Source: Trichoplax adhaerens
Lineage: Eukaryota; Placozoa; Uniplacotomia; Trichoplacea; Trichoplacidae
Reading direction: 5' to 3'
DNA length: 64,000 bases
Assembly (NCBI RefSeq): GCF_000150275.1
Contig: NW_002060958.1
Span: forward strand, 1,269,310 to 1,333,309
Shown here: one piece after another, positions 1 through 10,589 of the stretch
Position numbering within the stretch: the first letter of the stretch is position 1
Layout of the letters: each line of letters starts with the position of its first letter
Translations under genes and position numbers: made by a program
The notes under the pieces: model-generated
The model's database searches: none
The model's input: only the letters and a program-made list of their open reading frames with translations
Told to the model about the DNA's origin: nothing

Positions 1-50
1 TAAGAAATATATAATAGCCTAGTTCTTTAACGAATAATCCTTATGAATAC

Positions 51-3000
51 CTTGATTATAAACATAATACAGGTATATCCAGACGTAGCCATCACCTATT
101 CATTGCAATAAAATTTACTAAAATTATCCAAAAGTTTTAGCACATATAAACTTATGTTTATATTCTTTCATCATAAAAGGGGCTTACCTTTGCACTATTA
201 GGTAGTAGCTGAAACAGCATAGGAAGTACCATTCCAGCAAAATGATCGAATTTTATTCCAATCGTAGCTGCTAGGAAACTATAAAAATAGTGAAAGATCG
301 TGATTGTTTTATTAAATGTATAACCGATCATAGTGACAATTTACAGTACTCGTAACGTGGTACGAAAAATATCGAAGTTGATCATTACGATTACCTGACT
401 GTTATACATGCCTCTCTACAAACTTGAGATCGAAGATCTTTGATCTATATAAAGTATAAAAGGTATTAAGGATATTTCATTATTACAAATGCAAAATTTA
501 GACGGATACTTACAGCAGACTGATGTGCTAAAACTAGAGTTTTAAGCTGCGGTAGGAAGACATCAAATTCATATCCCCCAGCGTGTATGACGCCTCGTAA
601 TCGTTTTAACTAAGTGATGCAAAAGATGATTACAATATAATATTGGCAGGTGTAAGACAACCAGCATCGTATCCATCACTTACTGTATGCACTCTTTGCT
701 CCCATTCTGACTTTTCGCTTGTCAATACCGTATTAATATCAGTTATTAAATCTTGTAGTTCACGAGTTGAACAAAACTAAAAAGGAGCACAGATGTTATG
801 ATAACAAAATATCTCTTTATAATAGTAAAAAACTACCTTACCTGAACGGGAACAAATTCATTAAAAGAATTCAAGAAATAATCTTCATTAACTGCACCAG
901 CATCTGTATAATAGTTTAAGGTGATATACATGTACGTACAATTTAGAAGTTAATGGCAATAGATCACTAAAGGAATATTCTATAAATTCGAAAATCCATG
1001 TTAGTCACCTGCATTACTATTTTTATTTTTGGTTTGACCTATTGGAGGTTTTCTTGACGCAGGTGCAGCACCGGGAATGTTCTCTGTGGATGCATAACGA
1101 GATGAGGTAGGCGTTTGAAGGCCTGATCGAGTCTTTGGTGTAGCCACTCTAGATCTTCCTTGCATTGGAGATGGCTATCAGTGATAAATAAAAAGAAAGC
1201 GCTATAAATTAATCATCTAATTCCAATTGAAACTATTATATCGGTTGTAATTTACATTGTACGAGTTCGTTGCAGAACTGGCATTATTTTCATATTCAAT
1301 AGTAGGAACATCCAAAACTACAACAGTATTCGGTAAGAGAAATTTTTTAATATATCAAACATTCATTCAATTTTGCGTTAAGCTAACAGTAAGAAGGACA
1401 AAATTAAACGATTCGTATATTTATATTTAGTTACCGGCGGTATCTAAGAGGTCTCCATTTTCAATTAATTCATTAAATTTCGTAAATAACACTGAAAGCC
1501 TAAAGTAAGCAATAATATCTTTCCTTGGTACCATATTTTCAATTCCATAATATAGATATCATTTTAACTAGATAAATTTCACGTACTTTGCGGCAGGGAT
1601 ATTTCTCCTACTAAGATCAGCTCGAACTTTTTCTCCGACATGCCGATAAATGTCAACTAACGTATCTATTGCAGTATCACGCACCTGCATGATGTAACGA
1701 AATATAACATTAGAAGGATAACACTAAATTATATCTTTAGAACTAATAGAGAATATTTGTAAGATGCTACCTGGCCATTCGGATCTGCGAGAAGTTTACA
1801 TGCATGAGGTACAAACTTGGAAATTGTCAACGATGAAGATCCGAACCTGGTAACAAAGAGGTACTCATGGATTATTACCCCGTAATAATAGGACACGAAT
1901 AGGATTATACTTACCCGTCAAGTGCTTTTTGAAGACACACTAGAGATTCGTCTCTGACTCTAAAATTTTTATGCTGAAAAGCTGGAATCATTTTCTCTAA
2001 AATAAACTACAGATGACAAAAGTTAGCGAAATGCGAACTCCAATAAAATTTATTTACAGATGCAAAAAAAGTATTTTCACCTGAGGTGAAGATCCAGGAT
2101 CCATAAGCTTTTGCAGTAAATTTTGACATTGATCTCTAACCTATACAGAAGCAGTGGTATATCTTTCACTACTGGTAATACAGCGTTTTTTACTTCAAAA
2201 AGCACACAACCAAATTTGTTACTGAAAAGCTAAATTCACAATTAAATCTCTAAGATTTGATATAATGGTATGCCTACCTGTCCTCGACTATCCCCCAATC
2301 TATCTACAATGGCATTGAATACTAATTGTAAATAAGCAAGGGAAAGTATTAGCCCATTACTATATCAAAAGATGCTAATTTACAGAGTAAATAGATTCTA
2401 CAGAAGCAAACGGATAGATCCGTTTCTAAAAATGTTATTTTTCTATTATAACGTTACAATAGTTATGATTGATAGTATCAACTTGATAAGTAATTTCGAA
2501 CAAAACTATCTTATACGGAAGTAGATTTTACATTAACTTCTACTAAGTAGTAATGCGTTAAGTTATAAGATGCTAGCTAGCTAGTATAAATAAAGGAAAG
2601 GAGTTATTGTAACGTGGAGTGTGTTACATGGTTTTATTGGTTTTCTGATATATGACATTCCATAATGGCTAAAAGTAAGTATAAAACTATCTAATTTCAA
2701 AGTAATCGAGAATGTTTTAAAGAGTACAACATAACTTTTTCCGTTTAGAAAAAAAAACAGCGTTGATGCTTGTGTATGATAACGTACTTAATGAAACATA
2801 CGGCTTAAAACCATCCTGGAGTCTTACAACAACAAGAGAGAGGCACTCGAGTCCAATGAGACTAACCTGAAGTACAAAAAAGCTAGCACAATTAATAACT
2901 TGGAATTCTTTTGATAAATTTAAAACTACAGTCCCTAACAAGTTGTACCTCATACTACAGTATGTTACGTAGGATTACTTTCTACAGATTGCTAAATAGC

Positions 3001-4594
3001 GTTAATATTTCTAGTAAGCAATGAACAAAAATAAAAAATGTAATGGCATTCATAAATTCCGTAAACCTGTCTCTGATTTTGCGAAAAGATACGTAATACG
3101 CTAAAATCCGGTCAGTGATGATCTTCTTAAGTATACTGTAAAGGAGTTCAAAGTATTCTTTCCATATTCAGAATTGTAATAGTTTCAAAGCTATCATACC
3201 TGAGCGGATATTTACTAATTTACTGAACTATGTGCAGAACTATTTTAGAAGAAAATGAGACTGTTGTATAGCAATCATCTTTGTTAAATGTACTGTATTG
3301 CAAAGAAGCATTTCATTGGATTTAGTGTCATCTCACAAGTCAACCAACGACTTGACTAAGATCCTATACATAACTTCATTAATATATCTTCGATTTAAGT
3401 TACTCATCCATTAATGGATGAGTAAAATTTTAGTCCAGTAAAATCCTGTTTTATGTTGACGCTACATTCAGTATGGGATTGGTGGAAGAATGGTTTAACA
3501 GTAGAAGTGGCGATACTTGAACGTTTCAAGGTAGAGGGAAATGAATTAGAAAGATTAACTCGATTTTGTTCTCAGAATATGTGCTTGTATAAATAATCTA
3601 TAGAGCAGTATTGTTAAGATAGTGATTGCAGTCTAATATCAAACCTAATATCCTAGTACTGTGTATCATAGCAGAATGCAACCTCGAAAACGAATGTACG
3701 GTAAGCAAGTTTTTCTACAGGGTTAACCAGAAATTAGTAATCTAACTACACTGCAGTTTCGATGCAACTGCAGACACGTTCTTTATCGTAAGAATGATTT
3801 CGACATAATGTCAAACCTTGTCGAAGAGATCATTCATTGATATGACCGTCTATGATACTGGAGTGCTATATAAATAATTAATCGATTAACTTACACTAAA
3901 TCTAAACATAGTGAATTTGGAATAGAGAATATGTATTGTCACAACAGTTACCACACGTTGATAATATCAGTCATGAACTAAGTTATCCAAATATTACGTT
4001 GTGCGATGATTCAGAAATTGGAACAAAATCTATTTACATGGTAATCACTCATTCAATGCAGTGATTGCGTAACGCTTGAATACAATTAAGACATGCTGGA
4101 ATTGAAAGCAAAAAATTTATATTTCGAAGAATTCGAGTATACGACGGGATGCGTAGGGTAACATTAGTTAAATGTACAGAATATTCATTGATGGCTATAG
4201 GATGATAGCCCGTGAAATGGATTAAAATGATGATTTCAAATTCATTAAAATACAGTCACTATTAAATTGTGAGGAATTTTGCTTCTTTAACAAGGATTAC
4301 ATTCCAAATTGAAACAAGATACTGTACAAGCAGCAGAAAGCAATCCTACACTGAAACGAACAGATGTGTTAATATTGCAAATAATTAAAAAAGCGTCAAC
4401 TCCACCTTATAGTTGCTGCTAGTAATCCAGCCGACAAGACTTTCTAGAAAGGCTTCAAATAGGCTAGGAGAAAAATCGATGATTTGGCTATCATCTAATA
4501 GGAAATTAATCAATTCTGAACCAGATTCTAATCTTTTCCTGGTGTCTTGTTGCAAGACTGCCGATAAGATTTGCTCGGCATTCTCGAAAACCAT
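51..4594 (-). CDS. CLASP: CLASP family microtubule-associated protein, 5' part (16 exons, partial)
   Basis: CLASPs bind microtubule plus ends and lattices and promote rescue through TOG domains. Exons in coding order (minus strand): 4594-4406, 2866-2788, 2321-2278, 2140-2081, 2006-1915, 1846-1771, 1684-1587, 1499-1435, 1317-1256, 1174-1009, 903-842, 776-684, 609-514, 444-395, 278-188, 95-51. All junctions are GT-AG and keep one frame, giving 456 codons without a stop. The start at 4594 fits the family N-terminus (residues 1-63, ending SSNYK). TOG1 covers about residues 1-225, with the CLASP-like block RDTAIDTLVDIYRHVGEKVR near 182. A Ser/Pro/Thr-rich linker follows (about 236-310). TOG2 begins near 316 and contains SEWEQRV; its Trp356 matches the tubulin-contacting Trp of TOG domains. 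TOG1 lacks such a Trp, as expected for CLASP. The rest of TOG2, TOG3 and the C-terminal domain lie left of position 1. Intron 1 is 1.5 kb and holds a perfect palindrome at 3400-3425. Family assignment is firm; individual splice sites are my reading. Confidence 0.95.
3400..3425. repeat. Perfect 26-bp palindrome in CLASP intron 1
   Basis: The 13-base half TTACTCATCCATT is followed directly by its exact reverse complement, with no spacer. It lies in the first CLASP intron (2867-4405), outside any exon. It could be a cruciform, a dimeric transcription-factor site or chance; the sequence alone does not decide. Confidence 0.9.
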
Positions 4595-5450
4595 TTTGAT
4601 GATTATGTAGTCAGTTGTAGCTTTAGAGTAGTACTATATTTACAAATCAGGTGTAATTTACGCGAGAGAAAATTATGCCAATAGCCAATTTGGATGAATT
4701 AATGATAGCTGTACGCGTATGATCGATGAAACCCACATGGATAGAGCGTTGGGATTGGAGGAGAATCTGTACAAAACTACGCCAATAATTATCTTGTTCG
4801 TCTAAGAGATAATCATCAATAAGAACATAAATTAGTTTTGATACATGTAAGCTCGACAAGATGAGTAATTTGAAAGAATGTTTTCTATCCGGTATAATAA
4901 ACTAACTGGTTGATTATTAAGACAGTTCAATTAAGACAGGGCAAAAGACAAGGTGAACAAAATTGTCTTTCAAATCACCGCTTGCAAACAAGTTAATGAC
5001 TATTGCGGTAAGCCTAGAGGCTACAGTTGATTACAGTCTATACGTGTGGTTTATTTCTTATTTCATTAATCTTGTAGATAGGACAATGGCCATTTTCAAT
5101 TTCCACCTATCCAGGTCAAATAGACGATTAACTACTGTTATTGGCGACAGTCTCTGAATTTCTTACTGTCCGTAGGGAACAAGTCAGGGAAGGAGTGAAA
5201 TGGGTTCATTTTTAGATTTTGCGTTTTGAGATCGATTGTCTTTGACTTTCAATTACTGTCAGTAAGACTAAGAATGGAGTTGAAGAATTTTTTTCTTTTT
5301 TAATGATTACAAGTATGACCATTGCAAAATAACCGCTGAGCAGTGTAAATGGTTACAGCAGTTGGTTACTGTAAGTAGTTTCATTTTGCAATGCAATGAC
5401 TGGAGATGTACATACGTAAGCCGAATTGATTCAACTGCTGCAGTCTAATA
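4595..5450. other. Spacer upstream of CLASP
   Basis: This stretch should contain the CLASP promoter and 5' UTR, read leftward. I see no clear TATA box. A 70-codon open frame on the minus strand (4859-4647) and a 64-codon frame on the plus strand (4963-5157) match no family I recognise, and neither shows splice support. Confidence 0.4.
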
Positions 5451-5452
5451 TT

Positions 5453-6390
5453 AAAGAGGAAAATAAGAAACTCTTACAAGACTTGCAGTAAAAGATTGCA
5501 AAGCAATTTTGACTGAATAACCGGGTAAAAAAAGTCTCCAATTGATTGGTATTCTTTCTTAGAAGATTGTCTATAATCCTTGAGGATGAACTCGATGAAG
5601 TGAGGAGGAAAATAGAAACTATTACTAAATTTGGCTGAATAACCGGGTTAAAAAAAAGTCTGCAATAGATTGGTATTCTTTCTTAGAAGATTGTATAATC
5701 CTTGAGGATGAAGTGGAGAGATGCAACTACTTTTTAAAGAGGAAAATAGAAACTTTAACAAGATTTGCAGTAAAAGACTGCAAAGCAATTATGACTGAAT
5801 AACCGGGTAAAAATAACAGTCTGTAATGGATTGGTATCCTTTCTTAGAAGATTGTATAATCCTTAAGGATGAAGTGGAGAGATACAACTACTTTTTAAAG
5901 AGGAAAATAGAAACTTTAACAAGATTTGCAGTAAAAGACTGCAGTGCAATTGTGACTGAATAACCGGGTAAAAATAAAAGTCTGTAATGGATTGGTATCC
6001 TTTCTTAGAAGATTGTATAATCCTTGAGGATGAAGTGGAGAGATGCAACTACTTTTTAAAGAGGAAAATAGAAACTTTAACAAGATTTGCAGTAAAAGAC
6101 TGTAGTGCAATTGTGACTGAATAACCAGGTAAAAATAAAAAGTCTGTAATGGATTGGTATCCTTTCTTAGAAGATTGTATAATCCTTGAGGCTGTAGTGC
6201 AGAGATACAACTACTTTTTGAAAGAGGAAAATAGAAACTTTTACAAGAATTGCAGTAAAAGACTGCAGTCACAATTGTGCAATTGTGACTGAATAACCGG
6301 GTAAAAATAACAGTCTGCAATTGCTTGGTATCCTTCCTTAGAAGATTGTATAATCCTTGAGGATGCAATGAAGAGATACAACTACTTTGC
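5453..6390. repeat. Tandem array of a ~160-bp unit, about six copies
   Basis: Units begin with the shared phrase AGAGGAAAATAGAAAC or close variants at about 5456, 5602, 5739, 5899, 6060 and 6223. Spacing is about 137-163 bp. Each unit continues through GACTGAATAACCGGGTAAAA, then a block ending TTAGAAGATTGTATAATCC, then GAGATGCAACTACTTT. The first two units are shorter and more diverged; units 3-6 are nearly identical. Units carry a small inverted repeat, TTTGCAGT-AAAAG-ACTGCAAA, intact in unit 3 and altered in later units. A 174-codon open frame on the minus strand (6440-5916) crosses three units. It is best read as a by-product of the repeat, because unit lengths are not multiples of three. 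Confidence 0.9.
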
Positions 6391-7400
6391 ATTGAGATTC
6401 TTCCACTTGGATCCAATTGTAGTCGACCACACCGAGTCATGATGCCTGTGGAAGTGCGTCTACAGTATTGGGCAGTTCAAATGGCTGATCCCTTGTTACT
6501 CCCTGTAGTCTATCCACCTACCGCATGAATTTAGCCATAGTCTTCTCTATCCCTATTCGACATGATATCATGCAATAGCGTTGAAAAGAAAATGAAGCTA
6601 TTAAATGCTGATTTTTCAAAGGGTAAAGACTGCCAGTTCAGCGTAGTGGCTAGCCCCTTATTAATTTTGACTAATGGAGACTGTATTTGAAAGTCCCTGC
6701 GTTGAAAGGCAGCAATCTTTCTCAATGGATGTACCAAGGAAAATGAAGTCATTGAAGTCATTGTAAGCATAGTGAACATGTGCAAGACTTCATGGATGTA
6801 TGGGGCCATCATTGGCTGCATAAACTCGTCCTATTCCTGTTCAAGAATGCCTCATCTTGCTAATAACATGGCCATATTGATTGAATTAAATAGTGATACA
6901 GTGCAACTTTCAAAGGACTTACCCACCAGTGAAAGTGGTCTGCCAATGGCGACAACTGCAGTTCAATGCTTCAATTGGTAATAGTGGAGACGACCAATTT
7001 TACAACTGGAATTGGTAAACTCTTTCTATCCGCTTTCACAACAGTTATTCGACCCTTAATGGTCTAATTCAACTAGATAGGCTAAAGGAAAGTGCATAGA
7101 AAGGCCAAAAGGCAGGACAAAGTTTTGCTTTGGTCTTGCAGCAAATTTGAAATTTTTAATTTACCTGACTGAGCGCTCAATTCTACTCTTGCAGTAGAGT
7201 ATCGCATGCTGTTGAAAACTTGTATCGCACAGTATAAGTTACTGGCGTCTGTCTGCGATGATAGCCTCGGCCAATGGTCTTGGCTCAAATCGCCTTCAGC
7301 AGTTAACGGTCGACCAATGGTACAGTACGTTACGTGGGCACTACTGCGTCTGCTCACATCAGCTGTGGAAATTGAACAGACCAGACGGACAGAGCCCTTG
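6391..7400. other. Spacer of unknown origin between two repeat arrays
   Basis: This stretch is somewhat richer in GC than its surroundings. Open frames exist on both strands (6531-6821 minus, 6772-6981 plus) but overlap each other and match nothing I recognise. It may be a fragment of a mobile element; I cannot show this. Confidence 0.3.
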
Positions 7401-7409
7401 GCGGCTGGA

Positions 7410-8440
7410 CACTCAGTGGACAGTGGACAGTGTACAGTACAGTACACTGTACACTGTACACTGTACAGTACAGTACAGTACACTGTACACTGTACACTGT
7501 ACAGTACAGTACAGTACAGTATATTACAGTACAATGTACAGCACAGCCAGACTGTAGACTGTACCATGCAGCAGGGACTAACTGACAACGCAGTCTAGAA
7601 CGAAACATCATACTGTACTGTCTACGATTTTCGTCGAAATTAGCCACTTGGTTGATTTTGTACATTGTAGTAGACGGTTTCGGTTATAGCGTATAATAGA
7701 ATGACCAGAAAAATGGTAAACCCACTCATTATTTTGCCCTGAACGGCTGTTCCACGTCCGTCTTTCTTTCTTGTAGTCCGTGACCTTACAGTGTACAGTA
7801 CTGTATATTACAGTACAATGTACAACACAGGCAGACTGTAGACTGTACCATGCAGCAGGGAATAACCGACAACGCAGCCTAGAACGAAACATCATACTGT
7901 ACTGTCTACGATTTTCGTCGAAATTAGCCACTTGGTTGATTTTGTATATTGTAGTAGACGGTTTCGATTATAGCGTATAATAGAATGACCAGAATAATGG
8001 TAAACCCCCATTCATTATTTTTGCACTGAATGGCCGTTACGCGTCCCTCTCTCTTTCTGTACGTGCGTACAGTACATTGGTGCAGTGTACAGTACACTAC
8101 GGTAGACTACAGTACAATACTGTAGTGTACAGTACTGTACAGTGTACAGTACAATGCTAGATACAGTACAGTAGTTCTGGGTCTGCGACACGTTCTGTCT
8201 GTCCATGTTTCCCAGGTCACACTGTACAATAAATGGGCTGCGAAATTTGTAGAGTACAGTGTACAGTACAGTATGATAGGCGATTGCTGTACTGTACTGT
8301 ACACTGTACAGTACTGTAATAAACAGACGTCTGAAATGACTGTACAGTACAGTGTACAGGGGAATGACCAGAAAAATCAGAAGCATGCGCATTCATTACC
8401 ACTCAAAGGCCACTTTGGACTTTCTATACAAGAGACTCGA
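7410..8440. repeat. GTAC-centred dyad repeat cluster with a duplicated ~255-bp module
   Basis: Blocks made almost only of alternating ACTGTAC and AGTAC words lie at about 7420-7545, 7788-7822, 8068-8165 and 8255-8360. Nearly every word is its own reverse complement or that of its neighbour, so both strands read alike. Between them a module starting ATTACAGTACAATGTACA and running through GACTGTACCATGCAGCAGGG and ATAGAATGACCAGAA occurs twice, at about 7521-7775 and 7805-8065, with high identity. A third copy of only its tail begins at about 8371. The overlapping open frames on both strands, rich in VQYSTV-type words, are translations of the repeat, not genes. The cluster ends about 65 bp before the coatomer zeta start codon. 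Confidence 0.85.
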
Positions 8441-8504
8441 TACACAACCCGTGGGTGATTCTTAATGTGACGCATTAGCGTACGCATGCTCAATTCTTGC
8501 CAAC

Positions 8505-10553
8505 ATGGATTCCATTGTCTTGGTAAGTTTCCCATTAGAAAAATGGCGTTACTAATTGCGATATTCTTGCTATCAATCCTTGCTTTAAAGTAGTGATATA
8601 TTGCATGATTACAATTTTAAAAGAAACACTGTCATAGTCATTGCTATTGCTTTAAAGGGCGAAATAGTTCAATATTATACATTAGAAATAAAAATCTCGC
8701 CTATCCAAAAAGGATGACAATCGCCAAGCGCTTGTTCTAGGTTGTCCCTATTTCTACTGTAGGATCATCCACCAAGCCACTCAATACTAGTATAAAATCT
8801 TCCACTTTCTTAACCATCTAACACATGAGATCAACATAAAACCAATTAGTTTAATATTCTACGTTAGAAATGAAAATCTCGTCTATCGAATAAGGATGAT
8901 AATTACCCAATGTTTGTTAGACGTTGTTATGATTCCGACGTGTACAGTGGACACGTATGAACAAAGTATATCAAGACTGCACTGCCATAAAAAATCTCTG
9001 GCGCCCGCTCTTGATACTAGTATATGTAAGCTAACTGTGAGAAATCAATGTAAAAGTAGTTCTCTTGGTAACCATGACTGTTCTGCATTGATTCCATCTA
9101 TTGTAAATTAATCTTGTTATAATCAAACTACAATTTGCAAATGGAACGGCTGCTAGACACGACAGTACTGTACACTGCAGTGAACAGCTTTGACCATGTT
9201 GGTATACTAGACTAGAAATTAGTTTGATGTCGATAAAGTGCTTGGGCCATCTAATCAACCCTTCAGAATCGTTATACAAATGACTAAAATAGACTGGATC
9301 AATATCTTTAGGACGTGACGTTATACGCTGTTAAAGCCATTTTGATCTTAGACAACGATGGAGAGAGAATTATTGCCAAGGTAAGTCGAATGACGTGACA
9401 ATCAAGTTCAAGATTCCATAGTGGAGCATGCAGCGTAACATGACTGCTTTACTCATTATCATAGCATCGATATCGATGAAAGATTTACTGTAGCTTTTTA
9501 TTCTACTTGTTATCCTAACGTATTTGTTGTATTTTTCTAGTACTACGATAATACATTCACTCATCTGAAAGAACAGAAACAGTTTGAGAAAAAACTCTAC
9601 GATAAAACACCACGTAGTAGTGGTAAGATATGCCCTTGTTTCGTATACCTATTACCTACTGACGACAACATCAATGTTGCTTATTGTACAATATATACGT
9701 ATATGGATAAATCCCAAAAATGGGTTGTTAGCCGATAGATTACAGTTTATTCAACTTAGGATACTCCTCTATTTTGCAATACCAACATGACTAACATGAT
9801 GCATACTCATTGATCAACATTTGCAGCTGATATCATCATGTTAGACTCCATGACTGCTGTATTTAGAAGTAACGTCGATTTAAATTTTTACGTTATTGGA
9901 TCGTCTAATGAAAACGAGGTATATCCACATAAATATAAAAATGGTGTAGTAAAGGATGAAAAATCACTAAAATTCTATTTCAAATGTGTTCTAACGTGAT
10001 TGCTCTTATTCAGGTGATGTTGAATTGCGTCTTAAACGGATTCTATGACGCTATTAGTACAATGTTAAGAAAGAATGTAGAGAAAAAATATCTCATGGAT
10101 AATCTTGATGGTGTTTTCTTAGCTCTTGATGAAGTCGTAGACGGCGGGTATAGATTCACTCTGTCTTGTTTGGCGTTAACTCGAATGATTATTGCCATCT
10201 CATCATTTCTTCCTATCTTATTTAGGATTATTCTTGAAACGGATTCTACAAACATTATTTCAAAAGTTGCAATAAAAGTATATCACCATACTTTCATTGG
10301 AGTGACTTAGCTTTCTTATACCTTGGTAGTATCTAACAATACGATCATTTGTAACTTTTATCATTAGTCAAATCCTTTAATTCAAAATGACGACTTACCA
10401 TTAAGTGAACAAACTGTGGTACAGGTAAGATCGATGATAAATTCATGATACGTTGAAATAGCTTACTTTCTTAATAAAGAAAGCTTCTAATTTTTTGTAA
10501 AATAGGTCTTACAGTCTGCTAAAGACCAACTGAAGAGATCTCTATTAAACTAA
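8505..10553 (+). CDS. COPZ: Coatomer subunit zeta (COPI), complete, 8 exons
   Basis: Zeta-COP is the small longin-fold subunit that pairs with gamma-COP in the COPI coat on Golgi-to-ER and intra-Golgi vesicles. Exons: 8505-8522, 9312-9380, 9541-9622, 9827-9918, 10014-10147, 10226-10277, 10368-10424, 10506-10553. All introns are GT-AG and the frame is kept throughout, giving 183 aa plus stop; human COPZ1 is 177. Signature blocks are KAILILDNDGERIIAKYYD (from about residue 14), NFYVIGSSNENE, MLRKNVEKKYLMDNLDG and LALDEVVDGG, ending with VLQSAKDQLKRSLLN. The first coding exon is only 18 nt and encodes MDSIVL. It was chosen because it joins in frame to DVTLYAVKAIL and matches the family's short N-terminus. 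Intron 1 (789 bp) holds two diverged ~90-bp direct repeats. A polyadenylation signal AATAAA follows at 10584. Confidence 0.96.
8666..8938. repeat. Two diverged ~90-bp direct repeats in COPZ intron 1
   Basis: About 8666-8756 and 8848-8938 align end to end. Shared words include AATATT, TTAGAAAT, AAAATCTCG, AAGGATGA and GTTGT. The spacing is 182 bp. The origin is unknown. Confidence 0.75.
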
Positions 10554-10583
10554 TCGTTGTGAGATGTATCGACAAATAACATG

Positions 10584-10589
10584 AATAAA
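10584..10589 (+). terminator. Polyadenylation signal of COPZ
   Basis: A canonical AATAAA lies 31 bases after the coatomer zeta stop codon. The short distance is compatible with compact 3' UTRs. Confidence 0.6.

Noticed and set aside
4647-4859. 70-codon open frame on the minus strand just upstream of CLASP
   Set aside because: It resembles no family I know, has no splice partner, and would lie in the CLASP 5' leader. It could be an upstream ORF, but there is no evidence for expression.
5916-6440. 174-codon open frame on the minus strand with repeated QGLYNLLRKDT
   Set aside because: It is a translation of the ~160-bp tandem array; unit lengths are not multiples of three and the linkers change frame between copies.
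6531-6981. Overlapping open frames on both strands in the 6.4-7.1 kb spacer
   Set aside because: They overlap antiparallel and show no recognisable motif; a decayed mobile element is possible but unsupported.
7082-8458. Numerous overlapping open frames on both strands rich in Cys, Tyr, Thr, Val
   Set aside because: They are translations of the GTAC dyad repeats, readable in many frames because the repeat lacks stop codons.
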